Source: Euglena gracilis
Taxonomy: Eukaryota > Euglenida > Euglenophyceae > Euglenales
Reading direction: 5' to 3'
DNA: 64,000 bases
Assembly (NCBI GenBank): GCA_039621445.1
Contig: CP154954.1
Coordinates: forward strand, 72,485,082-72,549,081
In this document: piece by piece, positions 52,493 through 63,843 of the stretch
Layout of the letters: every line of letters begins with the position of its first letter
Numbering within the stretch: the stretch's first letter is position 1
The notes under the pieces: model-generated
Told to the model about the DNA's origin: nothing
Database searches by the model: none
What the model saw: only the letters and a program-made list of their open reading frames with translations
Translations under genes and position numbers: made by a program

Positions 52493-55400
52493 TGCGCACC
52501 TGCGCATTCTTTTGAGACCAAGTGTGTCGCCATCACTTGACGGGGCGGCCGACCCGTCAGCTGAAACCCCTGGTACCAAAATAAGTACCACAACCTTCGA
52601 CCCCCGGGTTTTTTCCTGGGCAAACCGACCTTTTTCGTTTTGAAAATGACGGTTTAGCACCTCCGCGGACCGAGGGAAAACCCCCGTCTGCCGAAGTAGG
52701 TGCGACACGAAACACTGTTTTACGAGGACAAACCCTCGTCAGGTGAAGGCGTTGTACCTGTCGCTGTCCCCCCTGTTTTGTGGTGCCCAGTGAATGCGCA
52801 GGTGCGCATTCACCCCCCTCTCCGTTCCGGCCTTTTCCTGAAGTTTTGGACAGTAATTATGGCTCCCGGGGGTGGTTGTAGGAAGGGGGCACTGTTGTCT
52901 GTACAGTTTGAGTGGAGAGGAGGTTCTGTGCCCCGTGCCGGAAGCAGTGCACGAGGGGGCGATGGTGAATGTTTGTTGTGTGCGTGTAGTCTGCATTCAG
53001 AGAGTGGTGGGGTGTGTGTGTGTTAAAATCAAGACCAGATGTCTATAGGGGAGGGCTCGTTACCCTCCTCAGGCTGCGTGCTGTTTGCCATCCCACACGG
53101 TGCACTGCCCCCCTCCTTGACACTTGCAGGCACAGCATCCCTCCAGTGGCGCACGCAGTCTGCTCCGCATGTGCCTTCTCATAGGCACCACGGCACATCA
53201 CCATGTGCGACCACCTGTGTTTAGGTCTGACGTTTGTGATGGGGTGCTGGGTATGGAAGGGGGGGGGGCTGGCTTGCACTCCTCTCCTGTGTGTCACTGG
53301 TTTTGAAAGCCACGGAGCGGAGCCCCACTTCACCCCTTTTTGCCACAGACAACACCCTCCAGAACAGCCCTCACAAACGATGTAAAATGGCTCCTCTCCA
53401 AGGTTGCATGAGGCACAAGAATGCGCACGTGCGCACTCTTGAGGCCATTCCTTCGCTGGCTGGATATGATTCTATCTGCAGGAGAGCAGGAGGGGAGCAG
53501 CGCTGGGCATCCACAAGAGTGCGCACCTGCACATTCCGTGAGGGGGAGTGCGCATGTGCGCATTCTCTGTGTTGTGGGGGGCTGTGTCTCGCACTCCTGA
53601 ACCCAGTGCCAGCACAGCATTGTGGCAGGGCAACCCCCATGGTGCACTGCTGGCCTTTTTGTCAGCGATTTCAGAGGTATCTCATCGCACAGGAAGATGC
53701 CGCCAGAGTAGGGTGAACGTCTCCTGGGCTGTGCCTCCACCTTGTGTGTTGAGTTGTTTGGCATGGCCTTGTACAGCAACCTCCCACCAGGGTGCTTTAA
53801 GGGGAGACACAAGAAGGGAATGTGCATGTGCGCATTTACCCCTGATGTGCCATGTTTGACTGCAGCCATTGCGGATGGGGTGTGTGGAGAAGGTGTGTTC
53901 ACATGTGCTTTCCCTGGTCTCCACAGCGGCTGAGGGTTGTGTAGTTTGCAGTGTTGGAGCGTCGACTCTGAGTACATGATAAAAAAGGGTTCTATGTGGT
54001 GGGTGACGTTTGTTGCCAACAAGGCCACAGGTGGTGGTCATCCTCTGCCGTGTTTCGCTCCAGGGCTGCCTCGTCCTCGGAAACCATTGGATCCTCACAG
54101 GGAGGTCTGCACTTCAGTCGTGTGGTTACAAACCCAGGCCAGGCAGGGGGAGTTGGCGTGGGTGGTGGCATACCCACCTGGGAGTGGAAATATTCGACGG
54201 TGTGGCTGTCATTCAAAGAAAGGCACAGGACGATTTTTTGCGCATGTGCGCATTCACCGTCTTTTCACTCATGCCATGAAAGACTGCTGACCGCATTTGG
54301 GAATTAGGATGCCCGTCACTGAGGAATTTCCTCAGGCACTGAAGTCCCTTTCACATCCGTTTTCCCTTGGTACGACAGTGTAATACACAGAAAAAGCAGA
54401 ACGGAAAACATTCCTGGGTTTATCGGCAAGTTTTTGTTGTGATGTGCTTGTGCCTGTCTCACGATCTCAAGGGCCTGGATAAAATTTGGGGCAAGGACTA
54501 ACCAGTGGTGTTCACTTCTTTAAGTCTATTTGGATTGTGAATTAATTCTGTGTTTACAGACCGTTTTTGGGAATGATGCCGAAGGTGGTGCCAGGCGTGT
54601 TTCGCTCTCGAGGTGCCAACCCCGTGAGCACCGTGTGTGGAACCAGACACAACCCCCTGCGTTGACCCTAATTGTGGGGCACAGTGCTCCTTGCACCGTG
54701 CACCACAGCCCAACGTAAGGTTGTTCAGGGAGCCAATTGGCTGTGTGCTGCCATGCACGCTCTGGGGCGTGGGGTCGGACTAACGCTGGCAGCAACCAGC
54801 CCATCACCTCCGCTGGGTGGGGGACGGTTGCATGTGCGTTGTGACTTGCTCCACACGTTGATTAGAGCAGTGTGACTCGGCTGGCACTGGATGCAGCGGG
54901 TGAAGTGGAATGCGCAGGTGCGCATTCTGACTTGCGCTGCAGAGGGTTAGTTCCCCCGTCACTGAAGGACATCAATTCGTGCCTTGACACCTGCCATCGC
55001 CGAGCCCAGGGTTTTCCATGCTGCTGCAGGCGTGGCGTTTCAGGGTGTGGTCTGGTAGGTACCCCAACTGCCCAAGGGTGATTCTGCTGGTTCAATCCAA
55101 ACACACCCAAGCACCCAGCGGTGCAACATCAAGGCAGGCAAACAGTGGTGCCATTCAACATCAAATGCGCGTGCGCATGCATTCCTCCAATCACTTGTCA
55201 TTCCAAAAAATAATTCTCTTTTCCAAAATGGCAGGTATCTTCACACGATACTGTTGTTTCAGCATGTTCAGGTTGGCTGTACACCCATTAGTGACCTGCA
55301 ACAGGTGTGAAATGTTGTGGTCGCCCTGTTCCCTTTTCTGTGTTCATCTCCCCCTCACACACCCTTGTTCTGCACGCCCAAAACCACATCACAGCGGTGC

Positions 55401-55974
55401 ACCCTCGCATTCAATCAGGCAAACAGCAGCCATCAGTGCGTCCTCAACATCAATGCGCGTGCGCATTCCCCTTCCACAGCCTGTGTCCATTCCAAAAATG
55501 CGCACCTGCGCATTCTTTGGTTTCCAAAAAATGCGCAGTGCGCATTCTTCGGCCCTGATACTCAGTGACACCCATTGTTTTGACCTTGGGAGGGCTGTGT
55601 CTCTGTGGCTGCAAGGTGTTCCCTCCCATGCTCATCCCGGGTTCGCCAGGCCCTGCCCCCGGAAGCCATCAGCACGCACCGGTGAACACAAGGTGTCGCA
55701 CCCAGGTTCAGGTTGTGCTGTGTCGCCCGTGTTCCGCATGCCGTGTGGAGGTGCTGAGTGTGTGTCCATCCACGCACTGTACCACAGTCGTCGTGAAACA
55801 GCTGCAAACAGCATGATACGTGGTTGAAGCAGAATACTGGGGGGTGGTCCCTGTGGTCCTCTTAAATCCAAACAGCTCATTTTTATGGTGTTTACCCCCA
55901 GTTTGGAAGAGGCATCAAGCCATCCAGAATGCGCACCTGCGCACTCCGCGTCCAAAATGCGCGGATGCGCATTT
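52493..55974. repeat. Cluster of 13 AATGCGCA/TGCGCATT palindromes
   Basis: Copies start at about 52493, 52793, 53420, 53518, 53547, 53819, 54238, 54909, 55163, 55452, 55497, 55530 and 55928, with one more at 55957. The core is AATGCGCA, 0-2 variable bases, then TGCGCATT. Most are perfect or one-mismatch inverted repeats of 16-18 bp. Spacing is irregular (about 30-700 bp). The surrounding DNA lacks the long C/G runs seen elsewhere. No frame in this region looks coding; minus-strand frames repeat the translated motif. Confidence 0.8.
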
Positions 55975-56255
55975 TCACTAAAACTGTCAGAATTTTGTGA
56001 CTCAACAAGAAAAGTGCATTCCCGGCCGTCTAAGAGGGAACACCCGTCTCTTCAAGGGCCCCGAACAAAACATTGCTGCTCTTTGGACAAGGGGGGAGGA
56101 ACAATAAATGTAATACCAAAAACATGATAATAAACAATACAATATAATGTAAACATAATAATGATATCATGTGTCAAACACATCATTGATAATGCATACT
56201 CTTTTGTGTTTCTATGGTGTTTGTCACATCACTTTTTCAAATTTGTTCTTCTCAG

Positions 56256-56490
56256 GACCCGATCGTCCGTGCACACCCTCAGCCGCGCCGTCCGCAGGAT
56301 GAGCACACTGTTCAACCCCCGGGTGCTTGCTGCCCCGCAGCTGTCGGACAGCGAGACCGTGGAGGGGGACGCCGTCTCCACCAAAGGATCCCACGCCCAC
56401 GGCCTGACAAATTTGCAACCTCGCTGGCGTCCGCCAAAGCGGCCACAGATTCTCAGAGTCTGTTTCAGTTTGCTTCAGCCGAGGGTGTCT
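56256..56490 (+). CDS. Ser-rich linker exon, possibly frameshifted
   Basis: A TTTGTTCTTCTCAG acceptor is followed by R-S-S-V-H-T-L-S-R-A-V-R-R-M-S-T-L-F, then Q-L-S-D-S-E-T-V-E-G-D-A-V-S-T-K-G. From about 56400 the better frame changes to D-K-F-A-T-S-L-A-S-A-K-A-A-T-D-S-Q-S-L-F. The basic/Ser composition continues the tail of the 50.3 kb exon, which ends S-Q-T-S-R-F-R. The frame change means either a small unseen intron or a damaging indel. Confidence 0.45.
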
Positions 56491-56494
56491 GAAG

Positions 56495-57189
56495 TCCGGG
56501 GGGAAAGTGTTTTTTTTTTTGCCTGCACCCCCAGTTTGCGCCACCCAGGCTTCGATATAAGGAGGCCGCGCAAGGTTTAGGTGGGGGATGTCCCCCCCAC
56601 TACCCCTCCTCGACCGGAGGGGGGCGGGACCCCATGTGGTTTGGACCGGCCCTTGGGGGAGGGTCACCTGGGACCCCCCAAAAAGGGGCACTTTTCGGCG
56701 CTTTGTGCCAATTTTTTTTGGATTTTTGACAAATTTTACCTCAAAAGTGCCAATGTGGCACTTTTGGTCATTTTGGGGTCATTTTTTTTTGGCCTGGCGG
56801 TTTGTGCCGGGCCAAAAATCAGTCACCCATACTGTGCCACTGTTTAGGTGGGGGGGGGAATGTCTTGGGCCGGAGGGGGGGGGTCCGGACCTTCCCTCCT
56901 GCCCTTATATTGAAGCCTGGTTCTACCCCATTTGCTTTGTAGCTTGGAAAAAGTTTACCTTCCAGCTTTTATCTTGCCTTTTCAGGTTCACATGTGTGCT
57001 CCCTGGGAAACTGCAGATGTGCATCTGAGATCATCATGGGTGGGTGGGTTGGTGGTGGGCCCTCCGGGGGGGGGTTTGTGGGCGGGTGGGTTTCTGAAAA
57101 ACGTGGGGGGGGGGCCGGTTTGGGCCAGGGGGGAAGTGCCCCCGGAGGTCACTGAACAAATCTATGCTTAGGCTTAGGCTGCCTTTCCC
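56495..57189. repeat. G/C-run repeat and poly-G, intron-like
   Basis: TATAAGGAGGCCGCGCAAGG, C/G runs and GGTCCGGACC words flank AT-rich DNA (56580-56900). The arrangement resembles an inserted element: GCGC and poly-T core between GTGGGGG ends. Confidence 0.4.
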
Positions 57190-57655
57190 TTCACCTGTGT
57201 CTGTCCTGCGGTGGCACAGCGTGTCACGGCGTGCCGCCATGTCGTCCGTGATCTTCAACCACACCAAGGTGCCGACCAGAGGTTTCCTTAAATTTTATGA
57301 CCTGGGGGCTGGCTGGGTGGGTCGGTCGGTCCCAGCTGAGGTCCCCCGCTGGAGGCGGGGTTTTGTTCAATTTTTAGCGTGAAGTGCCGAAGAGTTTCTG
57401 GGACCCCAAAATTGACCCCCCCCCCCCAAAAGTGGGTCTCCCCCCGGGGTGGTGTGGGTCCGGACCCCCCAGGTCCTAAAAAGCCTCTGGCACCGACCCC
57501 GAAGTCCAAGGGCGGCAAGAACCTGGCGCTGGGCCTCCGCGCCGCTCGCCTCACCGTGCTGCGGACCCGGCCGGGGAGCGCGGCCGCGAACGGGCCGTGG
57601 ACCCGCCTCCTCCTCGGGAGTCCTTGCCCTGTTCGCACTTTGAATGCAGTGAGTG
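57190..57655 (+). CDS. Start of the cyclase-like domain, split by an element
   Basis: The frame reads A-A-M-S-S-V-I-F-N-H-T-K-V-P to 57276. After removal of 57277-57489 and one duplication it continues P-K-S-K-G-G-K-N-L-A-L-G-L-R and A-A-R-L-T-V-L-R-T-R. The L-G-L-x-x-x-x-x-T-V-L pattern matches the first strand of class III nucleotidyl cyclases, but the metal-binding Asp that should follow is Arg/Thr here. The exon ends near AATGCA/GTGAGT. Alternatively splicing could use AAG/GTGCCG and GAAG/TCCAAG, also in frame. Confidence 0.5.
57277..57489 (+). mobile_element. Introner-like element 3
   Basis: A 213-bp element with ends CAGAGGTTTCCTTA and TAAAAAGCCTCTG, flanked by GTGCCGAC (57269-57276) and GCACCGAC (57490-57497; 6 of 8 match). 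The interior has C/G runs and GGTCCGGACC. Exact removal restores the frame K-V-P-T-P-K-S-K. Confidence 0.65.
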
Positions 57656-57892
57656 GCATTGGACCCCAACTTTGAACAATACAAGGTAACAACCCCTGTC
57701 AACGTGGGCTGATGGGGCGATGGCCTCCACATTCCGACCAATTTGAACAAAAAAGAGGCCAGAAATGGTAATTTTTGCCCAACTTGGCCAACGACAACAT
57801 GGCCAACGTGTTGGCCACGTTGTCAGTGGCCAACATGAATGACTGGTCACACACGTTGCCCACCGCCCCACGGCCCCCGCCGCCGGTTGCAG

Positions 57893-58005
57893 GATATCGG
57901 GCTGGGCTGGGGTGTGGAGGAGGTTGAGGAGCACCTCAGCGCCTTCATAGGGACGGTCACCGCGGAGGTCAAGGCGCACGGGGGGGTCATCGTCACGGCC
58001 AGGGG
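57893..58005 (+). CDS. Cyclase-like domain, second piece
   Basis: A CCGGTTGCAG acceptor is followed by D-I-G-L-G-W-G-V-E-E-V-E-E-H-L-S-A-F, then V-T-A-E-V-K-A-H-G-G-V-I-V-T-A-R. The helix followed by H-G-G and a beta strand is the class III cyclase pattern leading to the conserved Gly-Asp. The Asp is not present: the next exon starts G-F-L. GC-rich codons. Class III cyclases make cAMP or cGMP from ATP or GTP. The donor near 58002-58005 is uncertain. Confidence 0.6.
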
Positions 58006-58022
58006 TGGCCGGCAACAGGATG

Positions 58023-58491
58023 CCTGAGGGAACAGCAGTGCCTTGGGAGCAGGGGTTTTTTTCGTCGTGGACCCTCGGGGGGGGGCAGGGTGGGTGGGTC
58101 CAGCTGAGCCCCCCCCCCCCCCCCGGGGGGGGTCCCCAGAGGGGGACCCCCCGGGGGGGGGTCCCCCAGAGGGGGGTGGGATATACTTTTCGGCACCGAA
58201 CGTGCCGAAATTTTTTGAAAAGGTGCTATTTTTTGTCGGTTTTCACGATTTTTTGGCCATTTTCGGGTAAAATTGAGTGCCAGTACCCCTCCAGGGCGGC
58301 CCAGGAAGTGGGTGATGGGGGGGGGGGACCCCCCAGGCCTTAAAAAGCCCATGCTTGGGAGGCATGCACAAGTCAGAAGTTAGAAGGTGTACCGCCAATA
58401 CGTATGTCACTGGAAAACGGAAATATCTCTGGCGGCCGTCTGTCATATGGACAACGTTGCGTGTCTCATCTTTTTGACCTCTCTGGACTCC
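58023..58491. repeat. Repeat copy with the introner-like insert
   Basis: Matches 51089-51246 on both sides of the 304-bp insert. Shared words include GCATGCACAAGT, AGAAGTTAGAAGGT and ATGGACAACGTTGCGTGTCT. Lies in the intron after the 57.9 kb exon. Confidence 0.8.
58050..58353 (+). mobile_element. Introner-like element 4
   Basis: A 304-bp element with ends CAGGGGTTTTTTTCG and CCTTAAAAAGCCCATG, flanked by perfect CTTGGGAG copies (58042-58049 and 58354-58361). The related locus at 51105-51120 has only CTTGGAAG and no insert. The interior shares GTGGGTGGGTCCAGC, GGGTGGGATATACTTTTCGG, a short hairpin and GTGCTATTTTT with element 1. Unlike elements 1-3 this one lies in an intron, showing insertion is not confined to exons. 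Confidence 0.85.
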
Positions 58492-59660
58492 CTTTCACGA
58501 CACAGCCCACTGCTTTCCCCCCCAGCCATTCATTGTGCCAGGGATACGGCCTTCGTAGCCCCCGGGGGGGGGGGGTGTCATGGTGGATGTTTTGACCTCC
58601 AGCGAGCAGACTGGTCATAGAAAAAGCACACACCCCTCGCCTAAAACCATTTTTCAAAGGAATTTTGGCTTGGTTTTCAGGCACCGGTGCCCAAAACCGA
58701 CCCCTTTAGGGCACTTCAGGGGGAGTGTGCTTGCTATAAGCAAGCCACCCCATAGCACAATCCCCCCGGGGTTGGTAAAGGATCCTGGGGGTGCCTTCCA
58801 AACCCAAGGGTTGGGATGTTGGCCCAAATTTTTGGCCTAGCTTTAGACCAAACCACAACCCTCACTGTTCTTCAAAAAACATTTAGAATTGGTTTCACAA
58901 AGAATGCCAAGTCCCTGCCTGCAATATGTAGATATACACTTATATTTAGCAGCGAAGAACAATACGAGATATGTCCCCGGGAGGTCCCTGCAGTTTTTTT
59001 TTCGGGGGAGGGTTATTTTAAGGAATAGGACTAGGGATGCATGTAGACTTCTGCATGGGTCGCATAAGACAGGAATTAGGAGGAAGTTAGACCAGTTTTG
59101 GAGCTACTCAGGCAGTTAGGCCGAATTCGGGCAAATGTTTTTGGCAAAGGGTGACCCTAAAATAGCTTCTGAGATCGGAATCTATTAAACATGGTCACAT
59201 CCTCCCTGAATTCGACAAAAGTTCCTCGATTTTACCGTGTTTCCTGGGTGCTGCGGGACCGAAAAGTGCAAAAGTCGGAAGCAGGGCAAACTAAACCATA
59301 CAAACCATGCAAAGCAAACAAAACCATACGCCAAAAAAATGTGTGTGTATGGTTTAAAACCTGGCGTTAAATTCACACATGGTTTTGATTTGCACCCAGG
59401 TGCCAATGTGTTTGCTTCATGATGTTTTCCTAATACAAACGGTGCGACACTAAACAATATTACTTGAAGTACTTGGACCACAGCCCAGAGTTGTGATTTT
59501 TGGATTTATTGTTTGGACAGCAATTTCAAACTCAAAATGATAAAGAATTTGATGATGAAAATTAAGCATACACAAATTTGATGTAAGGATGATTAATAAT
59601 GAATATCTAGGCCTCCTTGTTTGCTGCAGTTTAGGTTGGTTCATTCCGCCTCTGTGGCTG
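58492..59660. other. Intron-like DNA, no gene
   Basis: Mixed DNA without long repeats apart from C/G runs at 58560 and 58765. Short frames show no motif. Confidence 0.4.
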
Positions 59661-59665
59661 TGCAG

Positions 59666-59770
59666 TGGTGGTTTTCTCGTGGCGCTCTGGTACAACATCT
59701 CCCCCGACGTGGCGCTGGACACTGCAATTGCCATCCAGCACCAATCCAGCCAGCGTTGTATCCACTTTGG
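59666..59770 (+). CDS. Cyclase-like domain, third piece
   Basis: After CTGTGGCTGTGCAG the frame reads G-G-F-L-V-A-L-W-Y-N-I-S-P-D-V-A-L-D-T-A and I-A-I-Q-H-Q. This matches the class III cyclase stretch G-D-x-F-x-A-x-W-N followed by the A-x-x-A helix, with the Asp replaced by Gly. The fit in order and spacing after the 57.9 kb exon (H-G-G-V-I-V) is good. It ends before a stop at 59772, probably near 59756. Confidence 0.6.
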
Positions 59771-59771
59771 G

Positions 59772-61670
59772 TGATGTTTGATTTGTCTCGTACGTGCGGA
59801 TGCGTTTGCACTCATTGAAGCGATTCAATTAAATTGCATCGGGCTCTATGGCCATGAAGTGACAACGGGGTTGCAGTGATCACTGGCTGATTTTTTGTGG
59901 AATTTTTTCTTCAAAGTGTACCTGACAAGCACCATTTCGATTCCAGGAGGGGGGATGTGCAAGTTGCATATTTTTCGCAATCGAAAATTTTGAAATTTTG
60001 CTTTTTGCATTATTTGCATCTTTTTTACATCATGAAAAATTTGTGAAAGTCGCATTTTTTTGCATTTTTTTTGCATATTTTTGCCTTTCCTTTTTTATTT
60101 GGGCATTTGCACAAGGCAAATTGCTCCACTTTTTGACAATTTGGAAGTTGCATACCTCACGTTTTTGGACCAATTTCACAGAAGGAATAGTTGCGTAATG
60201 AAATATAAGTGGATGCAACCAGGTAAACCAACCTTATCATTTCACAAGTTTGCATCACGTTTTCCTTTAAGGTTGCATTTCTGGGGAAGGTTAAATTTTC
60301 TGAACTCCTTCACACATCCCCCATTCATATTCACTTATCCCAATTTTTTTCGCACCATGTCAAGTTGCTTTCAACTGAAAACAGGGTGGGGGAAACACAA
60401 CATGGACCCTCAAAAAACGCGACGCAAAAAAACGCGAAAAATGGCAAAAAAATCGCAAATTGCACATGAAATCCTTCAGGGGTTCCCCCCGCGAGGTACA
60501 CTTTGGAAAAGTTACAGCCGAGAGTTCCTAAAGGAGGTCATATACAACCAACGCATTTTTGCGGGTTTTTTTTTGCATTTTTTGCATTGCATATTTTGAG
60601 GAGCCTTGCTGCATATTCCCCCCTGGTGACAGTTAGAATCAATATGTTTCGCAATTGTTTTAATTTCAAATTTTTCGGCAATTCTTTTACCATTTATTTG
60701 TTTGGAGTATTTCCAAATGGACGTCCTCAAACCTTCATGTCTGAGAACCTGTCCTTCCTGCTTTGCTGCGAAACAATAGGAAGATTTCTGTTATTTTGTG
60801 GAGAATTTATGGGAACATAAACTCTGCCTTTTTTTTGCCGGGAGGATGCAAACGTTTTTTTCCCGTTTTCTTTTTTGGCGTTCTGTGATTTCGGCAAAAG
60901 GTGCGCTTTTTTTTGTCTTTTTTTTGCTTTTTTTTTTGCATTTTTGGCAACTTTTTTTCAGATTTCTGTTGGAAAAAAAATTGACTTTTATAACGGTAAA
61001 GCTATTCCTCTTTGGCCCAATTTCCCCCGAGGCAAAAAATCTTTGTCAATTTTTTGTCATTTTTTTTGCATTTTTTTGGCTCATTTATTATTATTTATTA
61101 TTATTATTTATTATTATTATTATTTATTCATTTATTTTTATTCAAAATGAAAAAATTTCTCCTAGCGGGGCAGACAAAAATTTTGTCCTCTCCACTGGAG
61201 AGGACTTGGAATCTGATGAGTTTTGACAGAGGTGGCTCTGGCCAACCTGTCAAACGTTCACAGTTTCCGGGGAGGGGGCACCCACACCTCAAAATGCCCG
61301 AGAACCTGTCAGGTAGGTGTTTCCTGCTGCCATGGTCCGAAGTGGCCATGGTCACAGTTCACAACATTACCCAGGTCACAGTTCACAACCCACTCCCCCC
61401 TTCCTACCCCAAACTACTGACCCCCCCCCCCCCCCCCCCCGTCGGGAGTGCAGGACAGGGGGTGTGTACGACCACCCCCTCCCCCCCAGTCAGGGTTGTA
61501 GGCGACTCTGGAAAATGGGTTTTTTTGGCAGGTTGTGCGACCACCCCCCAGTGGGTGTATGTGCCCCCCCCCCTGGTCGGGGGTGGAGGGCGGGTAGTTG
61601 ACAGTTTCAATGAGCATGGCAGGAGGGACGGGAGGGGGTGGAATGGACGAGTCCGCCCCTGAACGCTCTT
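59772..61670. other. AT-rich intron-like DNA with TTTTTTGCA words
   Basis: T-runs with TTTTTTTGCATTTTT words dominate 60000-60110, 60560-60600 and 60910-61080. Long frames here are Phe-rich artefacts. C-runs appear at 61420-61440. Confidence 0.5.
61080..61141. repeat. (TTA)n-rich microsatellite
   Basis: TTATTATTTATTATTATT units over about 60 bp. Confidence 0.85.
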
Positions 61671-61708
61671 CCCCCACACGGCGCCTACGGCGCTGGGCCC
61701 CCAAGCAG

Positions 61709-62090
61709 GACCTCACCCAGGTGGTGCAGACGGGGCCCTTCCTCTCGGGCAACCTCGCCACGGAGCACCTCCGCTGCTTCAACGTCGTCGGCCCGCTGCA
61801 GTGGGCGGGGCACCTCCTGATGAGGCTTCTTTTAGGTCAGAAGACCCCCCGGGGGGGGGGGGCGGGTTTGGGGCTATGGCTTTCGGCCGAAGCCCTGAAA
61901 TTTTTTTTGGGAAATGGCCTTAGTTGGTCCAAATTATTTTGCTTTCTGGGGTTTCCCCCGGGGGGGGTCCCGTGCGGGGCTGCTCCCCCGGGGGTCTTAA
62001 AAAAAGCCTGTTCCTGATGCGGGTGGGCAACGGCCGGTGCCACATCTTCATCACGCCCGGGCCACCACCGGCCACGCGGAATGGAAAGCA
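61709..62090 (+). CDS. Cyclase-like domain, fourth piece, split by an element
   Basis: After GGGCCCCCAAGCAG the frame reads D-L-T-Q-V-V-Q-T-G-P-F-L-S-G-N, then E-H-L-R-C-F-N-V-V-G-P-L-Q-W-A-G-H-L-L to 61821. Removing 61822-62010 with one duplication rejoins it as M-R-V-G-N-G-R-C-H-I-F-I-T-P-G. This is the class III pattern G-x-x-x-G-x-x-G, F-x-V-x-G, then the helix and G-x-x-x-I-x-I-T. The Asn and Arg normally found in V-N-x-A-x-R-L are replaced (Q-W-A-G-H-L), so catalysis is doubtful. Confidence 0.6.
61822..62010 (+). mobile_element. Introner-like element 5
   Basis: A 189-bp element with ends GAGGCTTCTTTTAG and CTTAAAAAAAGCCTG, flanked by CTCCTGAT (61814-61821) and TTCCTGAT (62011-62018; 7 of 8). 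The interior has C/G runs and a GGCTTTCGGCCGAAGCC hairpin (61878-61894). Removal restores the cyclase-like frame. Confidence 0.7.
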
Positions 62091-63329
62091 GTATTGGCCC
62101 CAAGGACCCCCATGGTTGCTGTTGCTGGCTGCGCCCCCCCCCCCTTATATTTGTTGGGATTTCAAGGGGGATTTTATATTTGGGGGGTGGACTTCATACT
62201 TGGGGGCATCAATTCTTTTGGATGGCCTATGCAGACTTTGGCGGCCGTCAACTGCAGTCCAAAACCAAAATTTAAACCAATTTTTCATTTGGGTGCCTCC
62301 ATTTTTCCACCAGAATGCAAAACACTTGCAAAGTGAAATGCAAAGCCAAGGGTTAGGGTCAGGGTTGGGTTAAGGATTTAGGTCGTCAGGTCTGACTTTG
62401 GGCCTTACATTAGGCCTAACTCATCCCTAAATTTATGCCAAATGTAGACCGAACCTCCTCATCACCACACCCACAACCCTAACCCTGTTCTTAATAATAA
62501 CAACACCAAAAAAAAATGCTGACAAACTCTCATGTTCTTTCTCTAAAAAAAAGTGGACCCGGTAAACTAAGGGACCCAGGGTTCCCTGTGGTTTATGGCT
62601 GCTGTTTAAATCTCCTGAAATGATTTCTGAAAATCGGAACTTGCTCCTTCGACTGCTCCCATTCCATACCCATGAAATGTTCTTCGTGTCGAATTCCCCC
62701 AGGTCAAACGTTGCTTGGACCCAAACCCCACAGGGCAACCCATAAGCGCAAGGCACTCCCCTCCAGGAATTTGAAAGAAGCCTGATCGACACTGATGGGA
62801 GGAACAACTCCCCCCATATAACCTCTCTCCGAAACATAAACCCCCAGGGGGTTGGTTCCACTAGGATATGGCCCCCCCTTTTTCATAGCGCGCTGGTTCC
62901 GAAAACAACAGAAAAAACTTTGGATGGACATCACAATTTCTCACCAGAACTCTCAAATTCGGCCAACAAATGCATTTTCTTCTCTCTGCAGTCATTGTTT
63001 TAACCTGCGAGATTTCCATTTTTTTTCTGGCAGATTGTTTATTGGAATGATAGTTTTCTATTCCATCCATAACAGAAAATGCTTGACAAGTTCATTTTTC
63101 ACAAAAAGTACAGATTCTCTTCCATCTGTCATTCATCACCACTTCATTGCATTTTCCCCTTTATCTCTGGTCCTGTGAAACACCACCTCCAGCGTTTTTG
63201 GGGAGTCGACCAGGGTCGAATGGAAATCCGGAAACCCCATGTTTGGCCTATGTTTGGTGTGGTGGGGTTTCTGAACTTCCAGAGGCGCTGATTTTCAGCC
63301 AATTTTGGGTGGAGTGAAAACCCTACCCC
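62091..63329. other. Intron-like DNA, no gene
   Basis: Telomere-like TTAGGGTCAGGGTTGGG and ACAACCCTAACCCTG words lie at 62352-62368 and 62472-62486. No coding signal is convincing. Confidence 0.4.
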
Positions 63330-63510
63330 CCATTCTTTTTTGGGTGGGGGTCAACCCCTCCCCCATCTTGCTGGGCGGGGGAGTGGTAGAAGGGATGTCC
63401 GTGCCCTCCCCCGCCAGGCCTTCTCGTATTTCCTGGCACAGTTTTTGGGATTCCATGTTCCTTTGTTTCCTTCCGTAGCAGAAGGTATTGCCATGGTGGG
63501 TATGGTGGGT
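63330..63510. repeat. 180-bp dispersed repeat, copy 2
   Basis: Matches 34246-34430 in order and orientation. Differences are few, with a 10-bp gap near 63488. Confidence 0.75.
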
Positions 63511-63703
63511 GGCCTACTCCCACCTTCTGGGTGGGGGCGGGTCCGACCCCCACCATGCTTTCCTGTACAATCCCCCATACCCCACACTCCCTGTCACTGT
63601 CACCTGACAGGTCGGTCGGTACCGGGGACCCTGACAAATTCTCAGGCATGACAGTTTCCTGGGGGGGGGGGGAGGGTAGATATTTCTGCAACGAGCTTTT
63701 CAG

Positions 63704-63843
63704 TGGACCGACAATCGCCCGCCCCCATCGGCGGAGTGGGAGCGCGTGCGGTTCCGCTACCCGTGCCTGCCGTACGAGCACGTGCTGGTGGACGGCGCCC
63801 CCACCACGCTGTACACGGTGCTGCCGCCCCGGCCCCGACCTGC
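63704..63843 (+). CDS. C-terminal exon of the cyclase-like gene
   Basis: A GAGCTTTTCAG acceptor is followed by W-T-D-N-R-P-P-P-S-A-E-W-E-R-V-R-F, then R-Y-P-C-L-P-Y-E-H-V-L-V-D-G-A and T-T-L-Y-T-V-L-P. GC-rich third positions mark it as coding against the flanks. It would lie just past the class III fold and may close it or start the tail. No stop occurs in this frame before the window ends, so the gene may continue beyond 64000, or the exon ends near 63843. Confidence 0.5.

Noticed and set aside
53330-54028. 232-codon minus-strand frame in the palindrome cluster
   Set aside because: No domain, and repeated A-H-V-R-I / C-A-G-A-H peptides only reflect the palindrome. Overlapping frames are equally long.
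60060-61226. Phe-rich membrane-like frames
   Set aside because: They come from T-runs with TTTTTTGCA words. Codon use is unlike the GC-rich exons of the same gene.
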